Positions 7,685 to 16,698 are shown, counted from the first letter of the stretch. The stretch: 64,000 bases of DNA from Chloroflexi bacterium bin125 (GCA_002239025.1 MPNM01000001.1:186001-250000); one strand, 5' to 3'. The notes: generated from the sequence alone by a model not told the origin. A program made the numbers and translations.

Positions 7685-10009
7685 ATGTTACCTGTAGCGG
7701 CTGACGCTGCCCGTTTGTTTCGTTACCGGATGCTTGGTGTGATTGCCTTGGCCTGTTGGGCCGCTGCGCTGGCAGTGGCCTGCTCGGGCGACGAGGAACC
7801 AGTGCAGCAACCAGAGGCGGCGCCGAGTCCGCCGGCTGACGCTCAACCAGCCGTACAGCCACCGCCATCCGAAGAGCAACAAGTCGCAGAGCCTGAACCG
7901 ACGACACGATCTCCTGGAGATCCGGCCCTGCTGCTGATCGCCGAATCGTCGGCGCTCGAGCACAACGGCTATTGGGAACAGGCGCTGAGTGTCCGCGAGT
8001 CTGCCATTGCAACGGGTGCATCGCTTGATGCGAACGCCCTGACGTCGCTCCAGCTTGATCGCGTGCGGTTGCTGCTGAAGCTCGATCGACCGTCGGACGC
8101 GATGGCCGCCCTGGGCGAGATCGCCGGATTCCTCACCTCCGAGCAAATCCGACGGCATGCTCTGTTGAGAGCGCAATCGGCGCTCATGCTGTCTCAGGTC
8201 GATGTGGCGCTCGAAGCGATGAAGGAATATGTGAACTCCGACAGTCCCGCCTGGGCGATGATCGCGCTCGAGACGGCGCGGACGTTGCAGCGTGCCGGAA
8301 GAGGCGAGGAAGCGATCGAGTGGGCCGAACGAGCGCTCGGCGGCATGTTGGCGTTCCAGGATCGATTGCGGGCCATCCACCTGGTGGCAACCGAACTGGA
8401 CATCGCCGGCGAGGTCGATCGCGCACTGGATCGTTATGACGAATTGCTGGAGCTCTCGCCCTGGCGGGACGACCATGCAGCCGCGTGGCTTAGGACCGGC
8501 GCTCTGAAGCGGGATCTCGGCGATATTGACGGGGCTCGAGAGGCGTGGAGAACATTGGTCGACGATTATCAGGACTTCGCTGAGAGCTCGGAGGCGTTGG
8601 CCCTGCTGATCGACTCAGGCGCAGACGTCGATCAGCTCACGATCGGCAGGATCCGCTTCAACGAGCAACTCTGGGTCGAGGCTCGCAGCGCGATGCTGAA
8701 TGTGTTGGGTAGCTCTGGCGATGTCGCGGAGCAGGTCGCCGGCGAGTACTACATCGCAGCTATTCATCAGGCCAATGATGACCGCCAGAGCGCAGCGCTC
8801 GGTTATGTCGCGGTGATCGGACGTGATGCCTCGCATCCGCTGGCAGCGGAGTCTGCGATGCGACTGGCAGAGTTTGATCTTGCCGACGGCGATCAGGACT
8901 CTGCAGAGGCGTACTGGCGGCAGGTGATGGAGGATCACCCGCAGCACGATCGCGCGGTCGAGGCTGCGCGACGATGGGCGTCGATGGCGGTGGGTCGCGG
9001 GCAATGGCCATCGGCCGCTGAGCGTTTCCGCGACGCTGCCAATATCGGCGCGGACTATTGGGGTGCCGACGTTCGCCAGGAGTTCCTCTACTGGTCGGCC
9101 CTGATGCATCGAGAAGCGGGCGACGCGGAGACGGCCGCCGATCTCGCTTCCAAGGTGATCGACATCAATCCGGTTGGCTTCTACGGACTTCGCGCGGCTG
9201 CCCTGCTGGACCTCGAAGCTCCGGTGGTACTCGACATATCAATCGACGAATGGCTGACGCGATTGACGGGTGAGGCGGATTCTCCTGAGTCGGGTCTCAC
9301 TGGAGCGGCAGAATGGCAGGCCGCGCGTGATCTACGGCAGGGCGGGTTTGATGACGCCGCCGACCGGATGTTGCAGACCTGGATCTCCACGCTGGCGCTT
9401 GATCCCTGGGCTCTGGCGCAGGCGTCACAGTTTCTCGCTGAGCAGCGGGAATTCTCGGGCTCGGCGCGGGCGGCGGCGCAACTGCTGAATGTCTTTGGGC
9501 TCTACTGGACCGACGCTCCGGCCGAACTCCTGCGTCTCGCCTATCCACAACCCTGGCCGGATGTGATGACGTTGCACTCGACAGCGGAAGGAATCGATCC
9601 GCTGCTGCTCTGGTCGTTGATCCGACGGGAGAGTTTCTACGACGCATCCGCGGAGGGGCTGGCCGGGGAGGTCGGTCTGACCCAGGTGATTCCGCCGACG
9701 GGCTCGGATATCGCGGCCGGACTGGGGATTGAGTATCAGCACACCGACCTGGCGCGGCCCGAGCTGTCGATTCGTTTCGGCGCCTGGTATCTGGCGCGGC
9801 AACTGGAGGGCTTCTCGAACGAACCGATCATGGCGCTGGCCGCCTACAACGCTGGTCCCGGCAATGCAGCGCGCTGGGAGGATGATGCCGCGCTCGCCGG
9901 GCCCGACGGCTTCCTCGCCGCACTCGACTTTGAATCGACAAGAATGTATGTTCGATTCGTGATCGAGTCGCTCGCCGCATATCAGGCCGTGGCGCAGAGC
10001 GGGTCGTGA
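7685..10009 (+). CDS. Lipoprotein soluble lytic transglycosylase (Slt70-like) with TPR-rich N-terminal region
   Basis: About 774 residues. The N-terminus is a lipoprotein-type signal ending at the cysteine of AACSG-like LAVACSGDE, followed by a Pro/Gln/Glu-rich linker. Residues ~80-600 form helical repeats resembling TPRs, as in the Slt70 doughnut. The C-terminal SLT domain has IRRESFYDASAEG with the catalytic Glu, GLTQVIPPTG (usually GLMQLMP), and ALAAYNAGPGNA. The enzyme cleaves peptidoglycan to anhydro-muropeptides outside the cytoplasmic membrane. The frame stays open far upstream, but that part is antisense to alr. Starts at 7685 or 7730 both give a usable signal peptide. Confidence 0.88.
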   Translation: MLPVAADAARLFRYRMLGVIALACWAAALAVACSGDEEPVQQPEAAPSPPADAQPAVQPPPSEEQQVAEPEPTTRSPGDPALLLIAESSALEHNGYWEQALSVRESAIATGASLDANALTSLQLDRVRLLLKLDRPSDAMAALGEIAGFLTSEQIRRHALLRAQSALMLSQVDVALEAMKEYVNSDSPAWAMIALETARTLQRAGRGEEAIEWAERALGGMLAFQDRLRAIHLVATELDIAGEVDRALDRYDELLELSPWRDDHAAAWLRTGALKRDLGDIDGAREAWRTLVDDYQDFAESSEALALLIDSGADVDQLTIGRIRFNEQLWVEARSAMLNVLGSSGDVAEQVAGEYYIAAIHQANDDRQSAALGYVAVIGRDASHPLAAESAMRLAEFDLADGDQDSAEAYWRQVMEDHPQHDRAVEAARRWASMAVGRGQWPSAAERFRDAANIGADYWGADVRQEFLYWSALMHREAGDAETAADLASKVIDINPVGFYGLRAAALLDLEAPVVLDISIDEWLTRLTGEADSPESGLTGAAEWQAARDLRQGGFDDAADRMLQTWISTLALDPWALAQASQFLAEQREFSGSARAAAQLLNVFGLYWTDAPAELLRLAYPQPWPDVMTLHSTAEGIDPLLLWSLIRRESFYDASAEGLAGEVGLTQVIPPTGSDIAAGLGIEYQHTDLARPELSIRFGAWYLARQLEGFSNEPIMALAAYNAGPGNAARWEDDAALAGPDGFLAALDFESTRMYVRFVIESLAAYQAVAQSGS

Positions 10010-10121
10010 TCATGCAGGAGGGGCACCATGACGATTGGAACGCTTGACAGGATTAATCTCGGCATTGGGGGCACCTGACGCTCCGAATCGCAGGCAACGC
10101 GAGGTTTGCCCGGCGCTGGCG

Positions 10122-10127
10122 TATACT
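10122..10127 (+). promoter_or_regulatory. Possible -10 element for rpmH
   Basis: TATACT lies 68 bases before the rpmH start in the 185-base gap after the transglycosylase gene. No good -35 hexamer sits at standard spacing, so this is a weak call. Confidence 0.25.
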
Positions 10128-10194
10128 TAGTGCTACTTGTCCTGCATTCTTCGTCCATCGGGCTTGTGTGTCCCGTGATGTGTTGAGGGATTTG

Positions 10195-10335
10195 ATGCCG
10201 AAACGCACGTATCAACCGAAGCGAATACCGCGCAAGCGGGAGCATGGGTTCCTCAAGCGAATGTCTAGCCGCGGCGGGCGGGCGGTGCTGAAGCGCCGCC
10301 GTGCCCGAGGTCGGCGACGATTGACGGTCGTCTGA
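10195..10335 (+). CDS. rpmH: 50S ribosomal protein L34
   Basis: 46 residues, very basic: [20 protein letters not shown], then a [20 protein letters not shown] block, the L34 signature. GAGGGA precedes the ATG at normal distance. It is the first gene of the conserved rpmH-rnpA-yidD-yidC-khpB order. In many bacteria dnaA lies just upstream; here a transglycosylase gene takes that place. Confidence 0.95.
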   Translation: MPKRTYQPKRIPRKREHGFLKRMSSRGGRAVLKRRRARGRRRLTVV

Positions 10336-10466
10336 ACGTCGGAAGTACCCTTTTGTCTTCCTGCTTGCCTGTACAGGCGTCGCGTGCCGTGAGGTATAGC
10401 GCCGGTTGTCTGGCAACACGGACGGCAAGACGCCAGTCAAGACTTCAAGTAGGGCGTGGCCGTCCA

Positions 10467-10922
10467 ATGCCCACGATCCAGCGACACCCATATCGCGATC
10501 AGCGATTGCGCCGCAAGTCCGACTTTGACGCCGTGTTCCGCAATGGGATTCGGGCGTCTGGCGGCGTATTGGCGCTGCGCGTCGCTCCTCGAACGGAAGG
10601 CCCCGACGATGATCCGTGCCGATTCGGATTTGCGATCAGTTCGCGTCTGGGCGGCGCGGTGGTGCGCAACAGGATTCGTCGGCGCTTGCGAGAGTCGGTC
10701 AGAAGACTGAATCAGAATGCCGATTGCCAGGGGTTGGATGTCGTGGTGATCGCTCGCAATGGCGCCGCCGAGGCGGACTTTGCGGAGCTGAACTCGACGT
10801 TACGTCGACTTGTGGGCCGATCGGTTCGGCAACTTCGGCAACTTCGGCCACTTCAGCCACGTCGGCCACGTCGTCAAGGCAGACAAAGCGCTGGAGCGGC
10901 TCGATCGGTTGGTGGGTCGTGA
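10467..10922 (+). CDS. rnpA: Ribonuclease P protein component
   Basis: 151 residues. It assists the RNase P RNA in cutting the 5' leader from pre-tRNA. Family features are LRRKSDFDAVFRNG at the N-terminus, RFGFAISSRLGGAVVRNRIR with the RNR motif, and the following RRRLRESVRR helix. The C-terminal ~40 residues form an Arg/Gln-rich extension (RQLRQLRPLQPRRPRRQG) longer than in most homologues. The start at 10467 is chosen because the conserved part begins right after it. The stop overlaps the yidD start (GTGA). Confidence 0.93.
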   Translation: MPTIQRHPYRDQRLRRKSDFDAVFRNGIRASGGVLALRVAPRTEGPDDDPCRFGFAISSRLGGAVVRNRIRRRLRESVRRLNQNADCQGLDVVVIARNGAAEADFAELNSTLRRLVGRSVRQLRQLRPLQPRRPRRQGRQSAGAARSVGGS

Positions 10923-11203
10923 CCAGGTCGTTGGTGCGGAGGATCGGGCAGGTTGTGAGTTCGTTCGTTGTGTTCGTCCTGGAGGGCTACCAGAAGCTGA
11001 TCTCCCCGTTCTTTGGAGCGATGGGATCGCAATGCCGGTTTGAGCCGTCGTGCTCGCAGTACATGATTGACGCGGTGCGGTCGCGCGGGGCGTTGGTGGG
11101 TGTAGGAATTGGCATCTGGCGGCTGGCAAGATGCAATCCGTTCAATCAGGGTGGGTATGACCCCGCTCCTCCGAGTCAGGATGTTTCACGTGAAACAATC
11201 TGA
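10919..11203 (+). CDS. yidD: Membrane protein insertion efficiency factor YidD
   Basis: 94 residues. The GTG start overlaps the rnpA stop in GTGA, the usual coupling for this pair. The family core is clear: LEGYQKLISPFFG, CRFEPSCSQYMIDAV with paired Cys, and RLARCNPFNQGGYDP. YidD is a small membrane-peripheral protein that helps YidC insert proteins. The last codons run through the first parS site. Confidence 0.93.
   Translation: MTRSLVRRIGQVVSSFVVFVLEGYQKLISPFFGAMGSQCRFEPSCSQYMIDAVRSRGALVGVGIGIWRLARCNPFNQGGYDPAPPSQDVSRETI
11182..11197. promoter_or_regulatory. parS: parS centromere site 1
   Basis: Exact 16-bp palindrome TGTTTCACGTGAAACA, the parS consensus bound by ParB in many bacterial phyla. 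It lies inside the 3' end of yidD, 3.6 kb before the parA start. Confidence 0.95.
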
Positions 11204-11228
11204 CCGGTCGATCGGGAGTGTTGCTGCT

Positions 11229-12488
11229 GTGGCTAACGCTGCGCGACGACTGACGGCGAAATTGTTTCACGTGAAACAATTCGGCGGCCCGTTCAGGACC
11301 GGTCTCGGGACGCGCCGACCGGCGATCCTGGGTTTCTTGCTGATCCTCGCCGTGCCCCTGATCGTTGCCTGCGATGTCGCCGACCAGCCCGATGGCTGGG
11401 CAGCGCCGACACCCGACCCGATCGAGCCGGAAACGCGGTTGATCGCGCCAACCGGCGATGACCAGGTCATCGCATTGCAACTGCTAGACGGCAACCTGGG
11501 TTCCGCACTCTGGGAATTTCCCGACGATGACGGCCGCTTCCCCGGCCTGGACTCGGAGATTGAGCCGGTCGCGTTCTATGCGGACCCGGTCTGGGTGGAA
11601 TCGACCGATGAATGGCTGTTTGCCGGCTACTCCGACGGCATCCTTTATGCCGTTCGGCGCGATGGCGAGTCTGCGCGCGTCGTCTTCGATAGTGAATCAC
11701 GGCTCGTCGCCGACCTCGTTGTCGATGGCAGCATCGTCTATCTCGCCGACACGACCTATCGGGTCCACGCGGTAGACATTGAGCAGCCCGGAGAGGCGAT
11801 CTGGACGTGGGACGGCAACTCCGAGCTACAGATCTGGGGCGGTCCGGCGCTGGTCGAAACCGAACGCGGGAAACTGCTGATCGTCGCCGGCCTGGATGGT
11901 CGCGTGACTGCCATCAATGTTGAAGGTGAGCAGATTGGCAGATCGGCGTGGCAGGTGGATATCGAAGGCGGCATCGCAGGATCGGTCACTGCTGCTGACG
12001 GGATCGTCTACGTGGGCAGTCTGGATCGCACGATCTACGGTCTCGACGCTGCGACCGGTGGACAGGTCTGGGCGACACAGGCGTCGCATTGGTTGTGGGG
12101 AACGCCGCTGATCCACGACGGCGTCATGTATGCCACCGACCTGCGCGGCAATGTCTATGCGATTGACGCTCTTACCGGCGCAAAGCGTTGGCTGCAGCCG
12201 TATGCAGCCGGAGATCGGATTCGCGCCAGGCCGCTGTTCGTTGAGCAAGAAGCAGAAACCGGCGATGGCGGCGGAATACTGGTGATTGTGGCTCGCGGCG
12301 GCATGATTCATCAACTCAGTGCGTCCGACGGCGCTCCGCTCCGGCAGTTCCAACTCGATGGAGCCAAGGACCTGATGGCCAACGCCATCCTGCGCGAGGA
12401 CCGGATTCTCGTCAGCGATGAGGATGGGGTGCTCTACGCCGTGCTGTTGGGCGCAAACCAGGCCGTCAGGCTGTATCCGCAGAATTAA
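11229..12488 (+). CDS. PQQ/beta-propeller lipoprotein
   Basis: About 419 residues. The N-terminal hydrophobic stretch (AILGFLLILAVPLIVAC) ends in a lipobox, so the protein is probably anchored outside the membrane. The rest has repeats of a PQQ-type beta-propeller: GYSDGILYAVRRDG, GLDGRVTAINVEG, GSLDRTIYGLDAATGGQVWA and TDLRGNVYAIDALTGAKRW. The position before yidC recalls BamB-like propellers, but no outer membrane is indicated. The start is uncertain: ATG 11181 (inside parS 1), GTG 11229 (GGGAG upstream, chosen) or GTG 11271 (inside parS 2). With the first start both parS sites are coding and each reads FHVKQ. Confidence 0.75.
   Translation: MANAARRLTAKLFHVKQFGGPFRTGLGTRRPAILGFLLILAVPLIVACDVADQPDGWAAPTPDPIEPETRLIAPTGDDQVIALQLLDGNLGSALWEFPDDDGRFPGLDSEIEPVAFYADPVWVESTDEWLFAGYSDGILYAVRRDGESARVVFDSESRLVADLVVDGSIVYLADTTYRVHAVDIEQPGEAIWTWDGNSELQIWGGPALVETERGKLLIVAGLDGRVTAINVEGEQIGRSAWQVDIEGGIAGSVTAADGIVYVGSLDRTIYGLDAATGGQVWATQASHWLWGTPLIHDGVMYATDLRGNVYAIDALTGAKRWLQPYAAGDRIRARPLFVEQEAETGDGGGILVIVARGGMIHQLSASDGAPLRQFQLDGAKDLMANAILREDRILVSDEDGVLYAVLLGANQAVRLYPQN
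11263..11278. promoter_or_regulatory. parS: parS centromere site 2
   Basis: A second exact TGTTTCACGTGAAACA, 81 bases after the first and extended to a 20-bp palindrome by flanking AT/AT (11261-11280). It lies in the first part of the lipoprotein gene frame or in its leader, depending on the true start. Confidence 0.95.
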
Positions 12489-12493
12489 CTACG

Positions 12494-13453
12494 ATGGACA
12501 TAATCGACTTCATCTGGAACGACATTTTGATTGGCCCGATCATGAACGGGCTAATCGTGATCGCACACTCCGTGAGCGACAACTACGGGGTTGCGATCAT
12601 TCTCTTCACGCTGATCGTGCGGGTGGTGACATATCCGCTGACGCTGCGTCAGCTTCGGGCAACCAAGGGCATGCAGGACATGCAGCCGCGGATGCAGGAG
12701 ATCCAGAAGAAGTACAAGGATCCGAAGCGTCGCCAGGAAGAGTTGATGAAGGTCTACCGCGAGGCGGGCTTCAATCCTCTCGGTTGCCTCTGGCCACTCC
12801 TGGTCCAGATGCCGATCTGGATCGCGCTCTACCAGGTATTGCGACGGACGCTGGGCGACACGCCCGAGCAGTTGCTGCGCCTGTCGTCCGACCTCTACGA
12901 CTGGGCGTACATCACGTCGGCGATTCCGATCAATCGTGATTTCCTCTTCTGGGACCTGGGATCATCGTCGATCGAGCAGTCATTGCCGCTGGCGATCATG
13001 GTCGGTGTGACGGCGTACATCCAGCAGAAGGTCTCGACGGCCCGGATGGGTCCGCGCGATGAGCGCTCGGAGTCGATGAACCGCACCATGCTCTGGATGA
13101 TGCCGTTCATGTTTGGATTCTTCACATTGCAGGTACCGGCCGGTCTCGGTCTGTACTGGCTGGTGACGTCAATTTTCACGATTCTCACGTCGTACTACTA
13201 CTACTTCTACCGACAGGGACTGAAGTGGTCGTGGAAGTGGCTGCTGTCGTCCGAACCGCTGCCGACACCAGCGGCAGCAGCTGCTGCGGCCGGAGCCGGC
13301 GGCGGAACAGCAGTCGTCGCTGCGACAGCCGAAACGGTTGAAGAAGGCGATGAGGAGTCGTCGGAGACGCCTGCGGAACGCCCACAGCGGCGGCAGACCA
13401 GCGCAGCGCGACGCCGACGGCAACGGAGGCGACGAGCAAATCGGTCGCGTTGA
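12494..13453 (+). CDS. yidC: Membrane protein insertase YidC/Oxa1
   Basis: 319 residues, Gram-positive/Oxa1-like size without the large periplasmic domain. It inserts membrane proteins, alone or with Sec. TM1 carries the conserved Arg (AIILFTLIVRVVTYPLTLRQ), followed by the amphipathic loop QPRMQEIQKKYKDPKRRQEE and the C1 hairpin GCLWPLLVQMPIWIALYQVL. Three more helices follow, ending at ILTSYYYYFYRQG. The tail has an Ala/Gly run and then an Arg-rich end (ARRRRQRRRRANRSR) that probably binds ribosomes or rRNA. It starts 5 bases after the lipoprotein gene. Confidence 0.93.
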   Translation: MDIIDFIWNDILIGPIMNGLIVIAHSVSDNYGVAIILFTLIVRVVTYPLTLRQLRATKGMQDMQPRMQEIQKKYKDPKRRQEELMKVYREAGFNPLGCLWPLLVQMPIWIALYQVLRRTLGDTPEQLLRLSSDLYDWAYITSAIPINRDFLFWDLGSSSIEQSLPLAIMVGVTAYIQQKVSTARMGPRDERSESMNRTMLWMMPFMFGFFTLQVPAGLGLYWLVTSIFTILTSYYYYFYRQGLKWSWKWLLSSEPLPTPAAAAAAAGAGGGTAVVAATAETVEEGDEESSETPAERPQRRQTSAARRRRQRRRRANRSR

Positions 13454-13544
13454 CGCGAATCAGGAGTTCTATGGGCTCGGTGTCGATAAAGACCGGATTC
13501 AGACTCGACGCCGCCCGACATGCGGTTTAGCTGGAGAAGTGGCT

Positions 13545-14651
13545 ATGGCGAACAGGGATGCAATTGAGCAGTCGGGACGCTCCGTCGATGACGCGGTGCA
13601 ATCGGCGCTACGCCGACTCGGACTCTCTCGCGCTCAGGTAGAGGTCGAAGTGCTGGAGGAGGGCCGAACCGGCATTTTCGGTATCGGTCACGCGCAGTCG
13701 ATGGTTCGTGTGACGCCCCTCTCCGGAGTTCAAGGGGGGAATCGTGGATCGGATGCGCCGGCTCTGCCGAGAATCGATGACTATTCCGATCTGACCGAAC
13801 TTGAACCTGGTCAGCGGGGTGGACGGGGTGGTCGGGGCGGAAGAGGTGGAGGTTCCGGCTCGAGCCGCCGGCCCAGCGGCCAGCGTGCGGTCGTGCAGCC
13901 GTCGGATCAGGAAAGCGCCACCGCCGATACAGGACAGCGCGAGGTCCAGCCGGATCATCGTTCGCGCTCTCGTCCTCGATCAGTGGCGCCCGCTTCCGGC
14001 GGTCGACGAGATCGTGGGGACCGGGGCGAACGCGGCGATCGTGGGCGCGGTGGTAGCGGCGGTCGTGGCCGCGGGAGAGAACGTGAGTCGTCGCGAGAGC
14101 GCCAGCCGGCTCGAGAGCCGCTAGGACCGTTTGAGTTGCTAGCCGATCCCGACTTCGAACCGAACAGCGATCCGAAACAGTTTGCAGTCGAGGTGCTGAC
14201 TGACATTGCGCACCAGCTCGGCTTCGACGTGGATGTGACCGCGCGCGAGCCGCAGACGCCGATGGACGGCCTCGGACATGCGGTGTCCGTGCTTGACGTC
14301 ACGCCGGTTGGCGACGAGGATCTGGGACTGCTGATCGGTCGCCACGGGGCGCATGTGGCGGCGTTGCAGTACGTGGTCAACGTCATCGTCAGTCGCGCGC
14401 TGGAGGGCAACAATCCGGTCACTGTCGATGTCGACGGCTACCGTCGCCGCCGTGAGACCGCGCTCGAAGAGATGGCCCAACGAGCGGCGTCGGAAGTGCG
14501 CGATCGCGGCGAACCGGTCACCCTGGGTGTGATGCCAGCCGCCGAACGGCGGATCATTCACCTGCAATTGCAGGACGACCCGGAACTGAAGACCGAGTCT
14601 TACGGCGAGGGCACATCGCGGCGCGTGCGAATTCTGTACCGTGACGACTAG
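13545..14651 (+). CDS. khpB: RNA-binding protein KhpB (Jag/EloR) with RG-rich linker
   Basis: 368 residues. Order of domains: Jag_N (SVDDAVQSALRRLGLSRAQV, EEGRTGIFGIGHA) at ~10-65; a long linker ~85-195 packed with GGRGGRGGRGGG, RSRPRS and GGRDRGDRGERGDRG runs; a KH domain with LLIGRHGAHVAALQYVVN; and an R3H domain at the C-terminus (RRRRETALEEMAQRAA, then PAAERRIIHLQL). The family binds RNA and affects cell-wall synthesis and elongation. The start ATG has GGAGAAG before it; the open frame further upstream is a shadow of yidC. The RG-rich, probably disordered linker is much longer than in Firmicute Jag. Confidence 0.9.
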   Translation: MANRDAIEQSGRSVDDAVQSALRRLGLSRAQVEVEVLEEGRTGIFGIGHAQSMVRVTPLSGVQGGNRGSDAPALPRIDDYSDLTELEPGQRGGRGGRGGRGGGSGSSRRPSGQRAVVQPSDQESATADTGQREVQPDHRSRSRPRSVAPASGGRRDRGDRGERGDRGRGGSGGRGRGRERESSRERQPAREPLGPFELLADPDFEPNSDPKQFAVEVLTDIAHQLGFDVDVTAREPQTPMDGLGHAVSVLDVTPVGDEDLGLLIGRHGAHVAALQYVVNVIVSRALEGNNPVTVDVDGYRRRRETALEEMAQRAASEVRDRGEPVTLGVMPAAERRIIHLQLQDDPELKTESYGEGTSRRVRILYRDD

Positions 14652-14754
14652 ATCCGGATACCCGACGTAACGGGTTGACCATTATCCTCAGACCAGAGCG
14701 GCCGATCGTGCCGCAACTGAGGTTTGTGCCCGGAGTTGTCGGAGGCGCGCTGAC

Positions 14755-15561
14755 GTGAGTGTGGTTGCGGTGGCGAATCAAAAGGGCGGCGTCGGCAAGA
14801 CGACGACCACCGTGAATCTGGCTGCCGCAGCGGCGGCGCAGGGTCATCGCACGCTCGTGCTCGACGCGGACGCGCAGGCGAACGCCACATCGGCGCTGGG
14901 CGCCGCTACGAGCGGCGCGTTTCTGTACGACGCGCTGCTGGGTCAGGTGGAGTTGAGCGACTGCATTGTGCCGACCGACTGGCCGCGGCTCGAGGTCGCC
15001 CCGTCGTCGATGGACCTGGTCGGGGCCGAGCTGGAACTCGCAACTCGGCCAGACCGCGAGTACGTCCTTCGAGGCACGTTGTCGGGTGTTGCAGACTCGT
15101 ATGACTTGATCCTGGTGGATTGCGGCCCGTCGCTGGGTTTGATGACGCTGAACGCGCTCGCCGCGTCGGACGGAGTGATAGCTCCGGTGCAGTGTGAGTA
15201 CCTGGCGTTGGAAGGGTTGTCGGCACTGCTCGAGACGATTCGTCGCGTGCAGATGCATTTGAATCCCGGGTTACAGCTCCTGGGCGTCGTAGCCACGATG
15301 TATGACGGTCGGACGCGGTTGTCACAGGACGTTGCGGCGCAGTTGCAGTCGCATATCAGTTCTATGTTTGATACGATCATCCCACGTTCGATCCGCCTCT
15401 CCGAGGCGCCGAGCCATCAGCGTCCGATTATCGACTACGCGCCGACATCTCGCGGGGCGGAGGCGTATCGGGAGCTGACGGAGGAGTTGTTGAGCCGCCT
15501 GTCAGCGCTTCCGCCGTCGTCTCTATATCGCGGCGGCACGCTGGATGGAGTATCGGCATGA
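14755..15561 (+). CDS. parA: Chromosome partitioning ATPase ParA/Soj
   Basis: 268 residues with a GTG start. It has the deviant Walker A KGGVGKTT (residues 10-17), the A' box LDADAQANAT, and Walker B LILVDCGPSLGLMT. ParA forms dimers on DNA that pull ParB-parS complexes apart. The gene overlaps parB by four bases (ATGA), and both lie near two parS sites. A longer N-terminal DNA-binding part, as in plasmid ParA, is absent. Confidence 0.95.
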   Translation: MSVVAVANQKGGVGKTTTTVNLAAAAAAQGHRTLVLDADAQANATSALGAATSGAFLYDALLGQVELSDCIVPTDWPRLEVAPSSMDLVGAELELATRPDREYVLRGTLSGVADSYDLILVDCGPSLGLMTLNALAASDGVIAPVQCEYLALEGLSALLETIRRVQMHLNPGLQLLGVVATMYDGRTRLSQDVAAQLQSHISSMFDTIIPRSIRLSEAPSHQRPIIDYAPTSRGAEAYRELTEELLSRLSALPPSSLYRGGTLDGVSA

Positions 15562-16526
15562 GTGACACCACGGCGCCTCGAGTGAGCCCGTTCGGCAGTC
15601 GGCCACTGTCAGGGTTGGCAGAAGACCGGAAGCGGCGATTGGGCCGAGGTCTCGATTCACTGATCCCGGCTGCGAAGCAGGATGAGACCGCCGAATCGCA
15701 GTTGCGAGCGCCGATCGGCGCGATTTCACCGAATCCGTCGCAGCCGCGGCAGGAGTTTAATTCCGATTTGCTGGAAGAGTTGGCGGCGAGCATTCGCGAA
15801 CACGGCATCTTGCAACCGCTTCTGGTGCAGCGGACCGAAGCGGGCCAGTACGAGTTGATCGCGGGAGAGCGGAGATGGCGGGCGGCGGGATTGGCTGGCC
15901 TGGACACGGTGCCGATCGTCGTTCAAGAGGAAGCGGCCGACGATGACGAAGAGCGCTTGACACTGGCCCTGGTTGAAAACCTGCAGCGCGAGGATCTAAA
16001 TCCGATTGAGATGGCGACAGCCTTTGAACAGCTCTCGGACTCGGGCTGGACGCAAGAGAAGATCTCCACGGAGGTCGGCAAGAGTCGCGCCTCGGTGGCC
16101 AATGCGATCAGATTGCGCCGGTTGCCGAACGTTGTGCAGTCGATGATCGCTGCCGGATCGCTCAGCGAGGGTCACGGGCGAGCGCTCCTGGGCGCGCCGG
16201 AGTCTGAGCAGGTCCCGCTGGCGGAGCGCGCGCTTAAGTCGGGTTGGACCGTGAGGAAGCTTGAGGATGTCGTGCGAGTCCTTGGGGAACAATCATCGGA
16301 GGCGCCGAGCAGCCCAGAGCCTTCGGCGACAGTGTTTCGCGCGGTGCAGATGTTGGAGTCGGCATTGGGGACAAAGGTCGAAGTGCGCGTCGGAGCCAAT
16401 GGACCGAGCGGCGGCGGACGAATCGTCGTGCATTGGTACGACGAGGAACAGCTCGGTGCGCTGGCATCGCAAATGAGCGGCGCGATGGTGGATGCGGACG
16501 AGGATGCTGAGGAGTTTGGAATCTAG
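15558..16526 (+). CDS. parB: Chromosome partitioning protein ParB/Spo0J
   Basis: 322 residues. A variable N-terminus with KRRLGRGLDSLIP is followed by the CTPase/N-domain (QPRQEF, ELAASIREHGILQPLLVQ, and the GERRWRAA motif), the HTH region (LTLALVENLQREDLNPIE, then TQEKISTEVGKSRASVANAI) and a C-terminal dimer domain. It binds parS, loads as a CTP-dependent clamp, and recruits ParA and SMC. It is translationally coupled to parA. Confidence 0.95.
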   Translation: MSDTTAPRVSPFGSRPLSGLAEDRKRRLGRGLDSLIPAAKQDETAESQLRAPIGAISPNPSQPRQEFNSDLLEELAASIREHGILQPLLVQRTEAGQYELIAGERRWRAAGLAGLDTVPIVVQEEAADDDEERLTLALVENLQREDLNPIEMATAFEQLSDSGWTQEKISTEVGKSRASVANAIRLRRLPNVVQSMIAAGSLSEGHGRALLGAPESEQVPLAERALKSGWTVRKLEDVVRVLGEQSSEAPSSPEPSATVFRAVQMLESALGTKVEVRVGANGPSGGGRIVVHWYDEEQLGALASQMSGAMVDADEDAEEFGI

Positions 16527-16601
16527 GACTGTTCGCGTAGATGCGCTTGCGGTGGGTACGTGAGATTGGGATGGAGTTGCACGGACTCACCGAAGGGGAG
16601 C

Positions 16602-16646
16602 AGCCCCCCCTCTGCCTTCGACATCTCCCCCGCAAGGGGGGAGAAT
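16602..16646 (+). repeat. Family A palindromic element, copy 4
   Basis: GCCCCCCCTCTGCCTTCGAC then ATCTCCCCCGCAAGGGGGGA. Short-centre type (CCTTCG). It lies between the convergent parB and ricT genes. A GGGGGAGCTGGGAGGG fragment follows at about 16675. Confidence 0.6.
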
Positions 16647-16698
16647 GGGAGTTGTGTGCATTTAGTCTCTACAAGGGGGAGCTGGGAGGGTTGATGCG

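Noticed and set aside
10044-10049. TTGACA as a -35 element for rpmH
   Set aside because: No acceptable -10 hexamer lies 16-18 bases downstream.
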